Assembly: GCA_964473525.1 (NCBI GenBank)
Contig: CAYYPK010000018.1
Coordinates: forward strand, 73,910-137,909
DNA from: GCA-2687025 sp964473525
GTDB taxonomy: Bacteria; Poribacteria; WGA-4E; GCA-2687025
Reading direction: 5' to 3'
Length of the DNA stretch: 64,000 bases
The notes beneath the pieces are model-generated. The model made no database searches. It had not been told where the DNA came from and saw nothing but the letters and a program-made list of their open reading frames with translations. The translations under genes were made by a program, and so were the position numbers. Positions 27,473 through 35,349 of this stretch are shown here, piece after piece; the stretch's first letter is position 1; the number at the start of each line of letters is the position of its first letter.

Positions 27473-27709
27473 CTGCCTAATGCGGGCGTTCTGGCCGCGC
27501 CCGGCTACGGCGAGCCGCAGTCCGACTCCGCCGGACTCACATACGTCTCGGAGCAATACGCGGACCCCACTCGCCGCCTGCCGTGTCCGACCATCGAAGC
27601 GGCGTGTGTAGGCAGCGTGTGGCTGGGGCAGAACGTCCTGCTCGGTTCTCGTGGCGATATGAACGACATCGCTGGCGCGGTGGGTAAGGTACACACGGCG
27701 TTCCGCGCG
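27473..27709 (+). pseudogene. Remnant of a DegT/DnrJ/EryC1 aminotransferase C-terminus
   Basis: Within the gap 27444-27843, one plus-strand frame reads about 79 residues that match the C-terminal end of DegT-family sugar aminotransferases: 'APGYGEP', then 'LPCPTIEAACVGSVWLGQNVLLG' (read in parts) and 'SRGDMNDIAGAVGKVHTAF'. A TAG at 27470 interrupts the frame upstream and there is no PLP lysine region, so the rest of the gene has been lost. It is a decayed fragment, not a functional gene. The remaining bases to 27843 show nothing recognisable. Confidence 0.7.
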
Positions 27710-27843
27710 GATTCGACACCCGTGAGTAAGTACCCTGAGCCGGGCGGGGCTGATGCTGCCCTTCCCGGGGCTGGCGACTACCCAACGACATCTCTGCGCC
27801 CGCAATGTCCCCTGGTGGCCCGCCGACCTGCCCTACACGTAGC

Positions 27844-28356
27844 TCAGAAGGAAGCGCGGTCTGGGCGCTCCCAGTCCTTCCACGTGTGGCCGTGGTCGGG
27901 TACGAAAGTAATGGCAACACCCTCACCACTGGCGACTGTCCGCACGAGCCACCCGCCCGGGGCAGGCATCCTCTCTGTTCCTCTGGCGATGTATTGCCAC
28001 ACGCCTTCCTGACCCAGCGCTACGTCTACACGCTTCTCCTCGCCGTCCTGCACGCCGATGTCCTCGCGGCGCGGGATGAACCCGCTCTTGTCGAAGACAA
28101 GCGTGTATCGGCCAGGCGGTAGCGCTTCGACGGCGAACATGCCAGCCTCGTCCGTGGTCGTGTACACGCTGTCATCAGGCCCCTCCACGATGACATCCAC
28201 CTTGGAGACGCCTCCGTCCCGCCGGTCAGCCATCACCACACGCCCGCTTATCCGCCCGGTGACGCGCTGACCACCATCCTGCGCCGCCCACAGCGCGCTC
28301 ACCAATACAGCTGCCACCGAGCCGAGAACAGCGATGGTAGTTCGTTTCCGTGTCAT
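27844..28356 (-). CDS. Exported carboxypeptidase-regulatory-like domain protein
   Basis: A 170-residue exported protein. The signal peptide is 'TTIAVLGSVAAVLVSALWAAQ' (read in parts). A CarboxypepD_reg-like beta-sandwich follows: 'GRISGRVVMADRRDGGVSKVDVIVEG', then 'YTTTDEAGMFAVEALPPGRYTLVFDKSGF' (read in parts), the classic pattern of this fold. Such domains usually serve as adhesive or structural modules in the envelope. The ribosome site is GGGAGG. It lies 18 bases downstream of the ECF sigma gene on the same strand, so the two are probably cotranscribed, and the sigma factor may respond to or control this envelope protein (inference). Confidence 0.78.
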   Translation of the reverse strand: MTRKRTTIAVLGSVAAVLVSALWAAQDGGQRVTGRISGRVVMADRRDGGVSKVDVIVEGPDDSVYTTTDEAGMFAVEALPPGRYTLVFDKSGFIPRREDIGVQDGEEKRVDVALGQEGVWQYIARGTERMPAPGGWLVRTVASGEGVAITFVPDHGHTWKDWERPDRASF

Positions 28357-28374
28357 CGTGCCGCCTCCCTGAGT

Positions 28375-29379
28375 TTACAGTCCGCCGTCGACACGCCACG
28401 CATCGTCCTCGTAGCAGAGCGCCACGCGCCACCGCTTCTCTCCGCCGTCTGGGAACCTGAGATGGTAAGGGACGAAGACGCGTGCAGCGTTCCCCGGGGA
28501 TGCGCCGCTTACGCAGTAGGGTTCCCCGACATCTACGATCTCGACCGCCCGGGCGTAGTCGGTACGTTCCCATCTGACGCCGCCGTAGGGTACAAGGGCC
28601 GACGCTGTGTCATAGTCGTTGGCGAGACATGCGTCGAAGAACCGGCGCACGAGAGCTTGTGCGGGCTTCCCGGGCAGAGCATCTGGAATCGGCTTCCGCC
28701 TTGCCGGGGCATGCTCGTGGACGGTTCTCTCGTGGTTCTCATGGCCGCGTTGGTACTTCGCCAGTAGGTGGGTGACAAAGTCCGTCACGGACGCGCCTTG
28801 CTCGTGGGCGCGGCGATGCAGGAACTCCAGCAGCATCGCGTCCACGTCGAGCTGTAGCGATCTGACCATGTCGAGACACTCCTTGCGCAGGCCCGCCCGC
28901 GCGCGATGCAGACGGCCGCGGATCGTGCTGGCTGGCACACCCACTGACTCCGCGATCTCTTGATACGTGTATCCGCCAACGTAGTGCATCAGGACAGCCT
29001 CGGACTGCGGCCCGGGCAACGCGTCAATGGCGTCCCACAGCGCTGCGTTCGGGTGACCGCCGACAGTGATCGCTGACGCGGTCAGCCGTTCTGACAGCGC
29101 CCTCCGCCGCGCGGTACTTCGAAGCGCCTGCCGCGCCTTGTTCGCCGCAATCCCGACCAGCCAGGCGCCGACACGGTCTGGCTCGCGCAGTCCGGGCAAC
29201 CCATTCCACGCGGCCAGCAGCGTCTCCTGTAGCACGTCCTGTGCGTCCGTCGCGTCGCCGACAATCGCCAGCGCCACGCGCCAGGCGGCCAGCCGGTGGC
29301 GCGCTACGAGCTCGGCGAACGCGTCCTCGGTTACAGAGGATCCGGTCACGGTCTGGCGCCCGTTCGTACGTGCGGCCAT
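28375..29379 (-). CDS. ECF sigma factor with C-terminal NTF2/SnoaL-like extension
   Basis: A 334-residue sigma factor. Region 2 is at about 20-90 ('DATDAQDVLQETLLAAW') and region 4 at about 125-175 ('YTYQEIAESVGVPASTIRGRLHRAR', read in parts). The extension from about 235 begins 'VRRFFDACLANDYDTASALV' and continues with beta-rich sequence, in the style of SnoaL/NTF2-like tails. Such tails on ECF factors act as built-in regulators in place of an anti-sigma protein (ECF41-like logic; here inference). A GGAAGAG ribosome site precedes the ATG. There is no anti-sigma gene next door; the downstream gene encodes an exported domain protein. Confidence 0.85.
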   Translation of the reverse strand: MAARTNGRQTVTGSSVTEDAFAELVARHRLAAWRVALAIVGDATDAQDVLQETLLAAWNGLPGLREPDRVGAWLVGIAANKARQALRSTARRRALSERLTASAITVGGHPNAALWDAIDALPGPQSEAVLMHYVGGYTYQEIAESVGVPASTIRGRLHRARAGLRKECLDMVRSLQLDVDAMLLEFLHRRAHEQGASVTDFVTHLLAKYQRGHENHERTVHEHAPARRKPIPDALPGKPAQALVRRFFDACLANDYDTASALVPYGGVRWERTDYARAVEIVDVGEPYCVSGASPGNAARVFVPYHLRFPDGGEKRWRVALCYEDDAWRVDGGL

Positions 29380-29518
29380 CGGCTCTTCCAGTAAGGTCGC
29401 CTTGCATTGGGCACTGTGGTAGTTCCCGCTGCAACGCCGAAAGTCACGCGCGCGTGCACGTCTACGAAGGGGCCGACGGGGAGACGCGTCGTGGCGACGG
29501 CATCTCGCCCCGTGAAAG

Positions 29519-29757
29519 CTACTGCGCGTCCGCTATCCGACGCCGTTTCCGCCACAACGTCGTGCGGCTCACGCCGAGACGCTTTGCCGCCGCCTCCCGA
29601 CTGCCGCCGGCTTCATCCAACGCGCGGCGGACGAGTTCCGCTTCGAGCGCCGCCAGCGGATCGCTCGCCGCCAGCGCCATCGCGACGATGTCGGCCGGTC
29701 GCGCCGTGAGTTCCGACGGTAGATGTTCCACCTCGATCGAACTGCCCGCGCACCCGT
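29519..29757 (-). pseudogene. Fragment of a sigma-54 activator C-terminus (Fis-type HTH)
   Basis: About 75 codons, from 'GSSIEVEHLPSELTA' to the stop, match the last part of the intact activator encoded at 31563-33737 ('GSIKVEHLPSELTA', 'AMALAASDPLAALEAELVRRAL', 'RLGVSRTTLWRK', all read in parts). DNA similarity is also visible over roughly 190 bases. The AAA+ domain and everything upstream are missing. It may be translated from an upstream in-frame start at 29839 (106 residues) as a stand-alone HTH peptide, but the residues before 'GSSIEVEHL' have no match to the paralogue. A duplicated or recombined remnant is the simplest reading. Confidence 0.65.
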
Positions 29758-29946
29758 CCGAGAGCGATACTGTGTGCGGATCCACCGAGGTATGTAGCCA
29801 ATGCCTAGTCCGATCAGCACCCACGTGGCGGAGATGCACACCCAGGCAGCGACGATCTCAACCATGAGTGCCCCTTCGATAGTCTTGTCAGCCGTGTCTC
29901 CCATAGCCCAAATGCCCATCCAGTAGTTCAGCTTTCCGACGAACAC
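29569..29946 (-). CDS. Small single-helix membrane protein, chimeric 3' end
   Basis: A 125-codon frame with a GTG start and a very strong ribosome site (GGGAGGA) directly upstream. The first 63 residues look like a real small membrane protein: 'GKLNYWMGIWAMGDTADKTIEG' (read in parts), then a membrane helix 'VEIVAAWVCISATWVLIGLGIGY' (read in parts) and 'IPRWIRTQYRSR'. After that the frame runs, out of phase, into the sigma-54 activator fragment on the same strand and becomes Arg-rich noise. I infer a small gene whose 3' end was replaced by recombination with the activator remnant. The family is not recognised. Confidence 0.45.
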   Translation of the reverse strand: MFVGKLNYWMGIWAMGDTADKTIEGALMVEIVAAWVCISATWVLIGLGIGYIPRWIRTQYRSRTGARAVRSRWNIYRRNSRRDRPTSSRWRWRRAIRWRRSKRNSSAARWMKPAAVGRRRQSVSA

Positions 29947-30126
29947 GTTCCTCCCTCTGTCAGTGAACGCCGCGCCGAGATCGTCCGGCGAGCGGAATCG
30001 GCTATCCTCTCCCGTTTCGCTCCGTGACTGCGACCAGACGAGGAAGAGCGTACTCCCTAGAGGGCCTCCCCGCGATCCGTCAGTTCACGATCTCTGCCAC
30101 CTCACCTGTCACATCCTCAATCGGAA

Positions 30127-30948
30127 TCAGGAAGATGCTCCTGATCCCACAGCTAGGCGCCCTGAGCAGCTGAATAGGCAGAAGACCTCACGGTATCCTA
30201 TAGTCGCCGCCGTCCGTAGCGATGCCGTGTTAACACGCCGGACCTGGTAGAAGGGCGTCTTGCCGTCCTCTAGCAGTTGCTTGCTAGCCTCAGATAGTAC
30301 CGCTTTGGCGAACCCCTTCCGTATGTGGTCCTCCCTTGTGCGAATCATGCCGACCTCCCACAGGTCGTCGAGCAGCGTGCCAAACTGCACGAAGGACAGG
30401 ATGCTTCCTTCTGCGAGGAGACCAAAGACCATCTGACTGTCTGCTCCGTCTTCCGCCCACTCCACAAAGCGGGACAGAGGCGGCTCGCCGCCAGGAGGCG
30501 GTGGGAACTGGTCTGTCAGTGAGCTGTCGGCCAGCCGCAACCGACGTACGTCACCTGCACCCCGGAATGGCACGAAGTCCTCGGTGGACAACGTCAAGCT
30601 AACTATCTCAATCCGATCAGTCGGTTCGGAGACGCACGGCAGCAAGTGGTTGAGGAAGCCCATGCCGATAGTGTAGAGGTACTTCCTGCCCTGCTCGAGC
30701 GATCGCAGCAGCGCTGGTACCGCCTCGGGGTCCACCACTCGTAGGGCTGCACACGGCACGTCGCCCATCTCCTCGACGACCATAGCACCGACGATCTGGT
30801 CCTGTGGTCGCTGCGCAACCCAGACATCTCGCGGGACAGGAGGCGAGTTCCTCTCGAGAGACTCAAGCAGGCACTGATTAGCGAACACGTCCCGACGCAA
30901 GTGCTTGATTGCGCCATCCCACGTCTCCACCTTTGTACACGTGATCAT
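30127..30948 (-). CDS. GNAT-family N-acetyltransferase
   Basis: A 273-residue protein. The C-terminal third carries the GNAT acetyl-CoA region in the FR47 style: 'SFVQFGTLLDDLWEVGMIRTREDHIRKGFAKAVLSEASKQLL' (read in parts), then 'NTASLRTAATIGYRE'. The latter is the typical 'N.aS...a...Gf' closing motif. The N-terminal half is a separate, uncharacterised alpha/beta domain, as in two-domain GNAT proteins. The ATG at 30948 has AAGGAG at good spacing, so the longer frame to 31101 is rejected. Codon usage is somewhat less GC-rich than in neighbours, possibly indicating transfer. The substrate is unknown. Confidence 0.75.
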   Translation of the reverse strand: MITCTKVETWDGAIKHLRRDVFANQCLLESLERNSPPVPRDVWVAQRPQDQIVGAMVVEEMGDVPCAALRVVDPEAVPALLRSLEQGRKYLYTIGMGFLNHLLPCVSEPTDRIEIVSLTLSTEDFVPFRGAGDVRRLRLADSSLTDQFPPPPGGEPPLSRFVEWAEDGADSQMVFGLLAEGSILSFVQFGTLLDDLWEVGMIRTREDHIRKGFAKAVLSEASKQLLEDGKTPFYQVRRVNTASLRTAATIGYREVFCLFSCSGRLAVGSGASS

Positions 30949-31562
30949 GCTCAGCTCTCCTTGTATCGCGGCCGGCCCAAGGACGGTCCGCTTCTCCCAG
31001 AAGGTGCGCGCGAGCAGCGAGGATCGTCTTCTCACAGGACACAACTGGCTCCCTACGTCGCAGGCGGGACGACACAATGGGATCGCGGCAGACCGGTTCA
31101 CCAGCCGTCCTCCATCCTATCGATGCGGGTCGGCGGGTGTTATTCCATCTGTTTGCCATCGCGATCGGAGCGCAGAGACATGTTCCTGTCCGATGGCGCC
31201 GGCGCTCGAACCGGGCCGCCCCTGTCGTCAACACGCGTGGGCGGCGGCGTCTTCTGCGCCCAAGGGCGCCAGGTCGCTCTCTCCTACCCTCTCGAAGCCA
31301 GTGGTCACTGGCGTCTGGCTGCCCAGCTCATGAACGAGGCACTATCCTAGAACGGTCTCGTTCAGGAAGGCGCCGCTCTCCGTCGCACTCCCCGCTCGGG
31401 CGGCCTGTCGCGAACCGCAACGGCTGCGCTTGCGGTCTACAGACGCTCGATCTCGCCGATATTTCCTCGGGCAGGGACATAGGCGCGATCGCGCGATTAC
31501 GGACTGGAGCTGCCCGATCCCGCCTCCAGGACTGCCACGGCGTACCACCGGTCTCTCCCCCA
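30949..31562. other. Gene-free stretch between GNAT gene and sigma-54 activator
   Basis: About 610 bases. Open frames exist on both strands, but none has a ribosome site, a recognisable domain or a natural amino-acid composition. It includes the upstream region of the acetyltransferase gene. I see no RNA gene or repeat in it. Confidence 0.5.
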
Positions 31563-33737
31563 TCAGCCACCTTCACTCCGTCGTGATTTACGCCACAGCG
31601 TGGTGCGGCTCACCCCAAGTCGTCTGGCCGCCTGCTCGCGATTGCCCCCGCACTCCTCGAGCGCGCGGCGCACGAGTTCTGCTTCGAGCGCCGCTAGGGG
31701 ATCGCTGGCAGCCAGGGCCATCGCGACGATGTCGTCTGACCGCGCAGTGAGCTCCGACGGCAAGTGTTCCACCTTGATCGAGCCGCCCACGCATCGGACG
31801 AAGGCGTGCTCGATGACGTTCTCCAGTTCGCGCACGTTGCCAGGAAACGGGTGGTCGAGCAGCACCGCGAGCGCGTCGGTCGAGATGTCGTCTATCTGCT
31901 TTCCCGTGCGCGCGCGGAACAGCTCGACGAAGTGGTCCACGAGCAGAGGAATGTCGTCCGCGCGTTCTCGCAGCGGCGGCAGCGCGATGGGGAAGACGTT
32001 CAGACGGTAGTAGAGGTCTTCGCGGAACGAGCCGCCACCCATGGCAACGCGGATGTCGCGGTTCGTCGCGGCGATCACGCGCACATCGACTGCGGTTGTC
32101 TCCGAGGAGCCGACGCGCTCGAACTCGCCCTCCTGAAGCACGCGCAGCAGCTTCACCTGCATCGTGGGTCCCAGGTCACCGATCTCGTCAAGGAAGATTG
32201 TCCCTGTGTCGGCCGTCTCGAACCTGCCCTTGCGCGCCGTCGTCGCGCCCGTGTACGAGCCTGCCTCGTGGCCGAACAACTCGCTCTCCAGCACACCTTC
32301 GGCCAACGCCGCGCAGTTCACCGCGACGAACGGGCGGGCGCTTCTGTTGGACAGCTCGTGCAGCGCGCGTGCAACCGGCTCCTTCCCCGTGCCGCTTTCG
32401 CCCGTGATGAGCACGGTCGTAGGCATTGGGGCCACCTCGCGGATCAACCCGGCGACTTCCCGCATCTGCCGGTTCATGCCCACGAGATTGGGGAGCGGCG
32501 CCCGATTGCCGAGCTGCTCCCGAAGGGCGACGAGCTCCGAGATGTCGTGTGCGAAGCCGTGGATTACCCCCTGCCCCAGACGTTCCGCCCGTACGATCCG
32601 CACCCTCACGGGCAGTTCCCCGCCATCGCTGCGCGCGAAGGACGTTCGGAACGTGGTGGGCTCGGATGCCGCCTCGGTGGCGTCCATGGTCTCGTCAACC
32701 CGCTGACGCACCCTCGGACGGTCGTCTGCTGGGAGAAGGTCGTCGAGCGAGAGGCGCGAGAGCTCGACGTAGGAGTACCCAAGCCAGTCGCACAGGTTGT
32801 CGTTGAAGGTCACGAAGCGCAGGTCGGCGGCGGAGCAGATGAAGATGGCGTCCTGTGACCCGTCCATGAGCGTGCGGTAGCGTTCCTGGCTCTGCGCCAG
32901 TTCGCTGATCCACTGCCCCTTCTCAATCAGTACGGACAGATGGCCGGCGATTTGCAGCAGTTTCCCGATGTGCTCCTCGGTGAAGGCGGAAGCGGTCGCA
33001 CTAGAGAAGAAGAGGAACCCGATCGGGCGTCCCTGAATCTGGAGCGGGAGCGTGAGGCTGGCCCGCATCCCTTCCTCGACGAGGAGGCGCGTCCAGGTAC
33101 TCGGGTTCGTCTCCAGGTGCGCCTGCAGGTCGTCGAGCGAACGCGCCTCGCCGAGTTCCATGATGCGTTCCAGGCTCGTTCCCGCCACGCGCGCGGAAAA
33201 GCCATTGTCCAGGCGCAAAGGGCGGTTCGAGACCGTCTTCACCTGCACCAGGCGACCCGACGCCTCGTCGAGCAGGGCGAGGCCCAGGCGATCGTGCGGC
33301 GCCACCTCCTGAAGGCCCGTGTAGATGTTGTGGAACACCTCGTCCAGCGAGCGGCCTGTCTGGATCTCCTGTAGGACGTGGAACGCTGGATCCTCCTCCG
33401 CGCCCGGCGGCTCGGCCTCCGCGAGGGCAGTCGCGTCACTGTCCAGGGCGACCTCCACACGGCCACCGCGCGTCCTGACATCGAACGTCTCGACTCCGGG
33501 AGTGGCGATCGCCTCGCCCGTGCGGACGCTGTACGACCAGTCGTGCCAGGGACATGTGACCACGTCACCGTCGAGGCAGCCTTCGCCGAGTGGGCCGCCC
33601 TGGTGGGGGCACGTGTTGTCGATGGCGCACAGGTCACCGTCGACGTTGAAGACGGCGATGCTCCGTCCCGCGGCTCTCACGACCTTGCACCCGCCTCGTC
33701 CGATATCCTCCTCGCTCCCGACGCCGATCCAGGACAT
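31563..33737 (-). CDS. Rieske-GAF-PAS-sigma54 activator, Fis HTH
   Basis: A 724-residue transcription activator. Residues 1-100 form a Rieske [2Fe-2S] domain with Cys43/His45 ('CPHQGG') and Cys62/His65 ('CPWHDW'). A GAF domain (about 118-275), a PAS domain (about 285-400) and a sigma-54 AAA+ domain (about 415-650) follow. The AAA+ domain has Walker A 'GESGTGKE' near 446 and Walker B 'TIFLDEIGD' near 513. The sigma-54 contact loop reads GSYTGA instead of GAFTGA (493-498). The C-terminal Fis helix-turn-helix is 'AARRLGVSRTTLWRK'. The GGGGAGGAG ribosome site is ideal. The fused Rieske domain suggests redox or oxygen sensing. It is divergent from a Rieske-protein operon, its likely target. Confidence 0.9.
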   Translation of the reverse strand: MSWIGVGSEEDIGRGGCKVVRAAGRSIAVFNVDGDLCAIDNTCPHQGGPLGEGCLDGDVVTCPWHDWSYSVRTGEAIATPGVETFDVRTRGGRVEVALDSDATALAEAEPPGAEEDPAFHVLQEIQTGRSLDEVFHNIYTGLQEVAPHDRLGLALLDEASGRLVQVKTVSNRPLRLDNGFSARVAGTSLERIMELGEARSLDDLQAHLETNPSTWTRLLVEEGMRASLTLPLQIQGRPIGFLFFSSATASAFTEEHIGKLLQIAGHLSVLIEKGQWISELAQSQERYRTLMDGSQDAIFICSAADLRFVTFNDNLCDWLGYSYVELSRLSLDDLLPADDRPRVRQRVDETMDATEAASEPTTFRTSFARSDGGELPVRVRIVRAERLGQGVIHGFAHDISELVALREQLGNRAPLPNLVGMNRQMREVAGLIREVAPMPTTVLITGESGTGKEPVARALHELSNRSARPFVAVNCAALAEGVLESELFGHEAGSYTGATTARKGRFETADTGTIFLDEIGDLGPTMQVKLLRVLQEGEFERVGSSETTAVDVRVIAATNRDIRVAMGGGSFREDLYYRLNVFPIALPPLRERADDIPLLVDHFVELFRARTGKQIDDISTDALAVLLDHPFPGNVRELENVIEHAFVRCVGGSIKVEHLPSELTARSDDIVAMALAASDPLAALEAELVRRALEECGGNREQAARRLGVSRTTLWRKSRRSEGG

Positions 33738-34301
33738 ATGTCTCCTCCCCTAGCGAGCTCGCGCTTCGCGCGCGGTTGGCAGTTCCAATAATGCAACGCG
33801 TATCAGATAGGAAACGTGCGCGCCCCTATGCTTCCTGTATAGCCTGCTGGCGTGCTACATGCGCGCCATATGCCCACGCCTACGTAGGGCGGTGCAATTA
33901 TGAAACGCGTGGGCAAGCCAGCAGACGAGCGTCGGAGCCACCAACGGCGCCCCGTTCCACCGTCCGCCCACTGGAACTGAGCGGACAGAGGCGACTCAGA
34001 CACGTAGATGGCGCCCGTCTTGCGCACACGAGGGCGACGCGTGAGCTTCCGACACCTTCCTCCATGAAGGGCACAGAGCCATGGCGACATGCGACGCGCG
34101 TGGGACGCTCCTCAGGCACTTCGAGGACATGTACGGAACACTGGGAGCCAGACAGGCGGCGCGCCTCGTGCGCGCGGAACGCCTGGCGTGCGACGAACTG
34201 CAAGCGCGCTGCCGGCGGCGGACGCTCTTGCGTGACGCAAGACGCGCGGCGGCAAACGTGCCACGCTGAGGGCGCCAAAGCTCCCAGACGGAAGACACAT
34301 C
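33738..34301. other. Divergent intergenic region between activator and Rieske operon
   Basis: A 564-base region between two divergent genes, expected to hold both promoters. I looked for a -24/-12 sigma-54 promoter; the nearest candidate (TGGCA near 33776 with TGC near 33792) has the wrong spacing. A 62-codon plus-strand frame (34081-34269, Arg/Ala-rich and helical) has no good ribosome site and is not called. Confidence 0.5.
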
Positions 34302-35261
34302 ATGGAGAACATGGGAATGGTGGATTCCGCGTATCTGTACCGCGGGCTGTGCGGCCTAAGCCGCGCGCACCGCGCGAACAGCATGGCGGGACACCTCGGC
34401 GCGGCCGTGGTCGCTGGGTACTTCTACGGCGAGGACAACAGCGACCTGGCCCCAGGAGTGGGCGAGGCGATAGGCCGCCATCTCGACCGCATCACGGGCG
34501 GGGCTGAGGAGGTGTGGTTCGACGCGGACGCCGTCGGCATCACGGTCGGCGAGATGTTCGAGGAGGTGACTGCCGAAGAGGCAGACCCGGACCTGACGCG
34601 TGGTATCGCGACAGCCCTGACCGCGAACATCGGCGAGTTGCGCCAGTCCGGCCACAATGTGATCTTCGCGTCCATAGCCCTCCGCGCCTTGGACGACCAT
34701 CCGACCTACGCGACGCCTTCGCTGGTCGGTGGCATATGCCGTCTCATCGACAGCTTCGATGGCGCGGGTGGCGGACGTGGGTACTACGGCGAGGAACGCG
34801 GCTGGCTGACCGCTGGCGATGTCCCGTCTGACGACGCTGGTCCCGACTACAACACCCTCGAGGAAATGGCGGCGACGGTCGTCGGGGAGCTGCTCGCGAA
34901 GGCGCACGAACGCAGGCGGGGGTTCGGGACGCCGCATCACGTCATCAACCACGCCGCCGCGCTTGTCGAGCTGTCGGCGCTTGGGTACGACGACCTCGCG
35001 CGACAGGGGCTAGCCGCGCACCGCAGGCACGTCCAACTATGGCGAACGCTGCCCGACCTGACAGAGGAGTTGGGCGCCCCGACGAAGGCCTCGCTGCCGC
35101 CGACGGACGCCGCGTTCTGGGCGGCGGCGCCTCCCGACCCTAAGTCCGCCATGTTGACGCACCGAATCAAGACGCTCTACGGCCTCGGCCGGCTAATGAG
35201 CGTCGTCGAGGACGCAGCTGCCGTGCGCGACGCCACGGACAAGCTGCAATACCTGATATAG
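34302..35261 (+). CDS. Helical protein of unknown function, Rieske-operon partner
   Basis: A 319-residue, predominantly alpha-helical soluble protein. I do not recognise a named family. The block 'FGTPHHVINHAAALVELSALGYDDLARQGL' (near 206-235, read in parts) resembles 'GGHTLDFINKAFELLELLGWDKAEQVL' of the downstream Rieske protein, so the two probably share a helical fold, possibly of the questin-oxidase-like type (inference). Conserved His pairs in this block could bind a metal. It ends 88 bases before the Rieske gene on the same strand and faces the Rieske-sigma54 activator. There is no signal peptide. Confidence 0.6.
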   Translation: MENMGMVDSAYLYRGLCGLSRAHRANSMAGHLGAAVVAGYFYGEDNSDLAPGVGEAIGRHLDRITGGAEEVWFDADAVGITVGEMFEEVTAEEADPDLTRGIATALTANIGELRQSGHNVIFASIALRALDDHPTYATPSLVGGICRLIDSFDGAGGGRGYYGEERGWLTAGDVPSDDAGPDYNTLEEMAATVVGELLAKAHERRRGFGTPHHVINHAAALVELSALGYDDLARQGLAAHRRHVQLWRTLPDLTEELGAPTKASLPPTDAAFWAAAPPDPKSAMLTHRIKTLYGLGRLMSVVEDAAAVRDATDKLQYLI

Positions 35262-35349
35262 AGCCTGCGGGGCCGGCATGCGGCGCGGCTCCCAGTACCG
35301 ACGTGAACGGCCCGTGGGTAGACCCCACATTAGGATAAGGAGAACCCCG

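Noticed and set aside
33774..33796. Possible -24/-12 sigma-54 promoter (TGGCA ... TGC)
   Set aside because: The GG to GC spacing is 13 bases; sigma-54 promoters need 10.
34081..34269. A 62-codon plus-strand frame in the divergent Rieske gap
   Set aside because: It has no ribosome site, no recognisable family, and overlaps equally long noise frames on the other strand.
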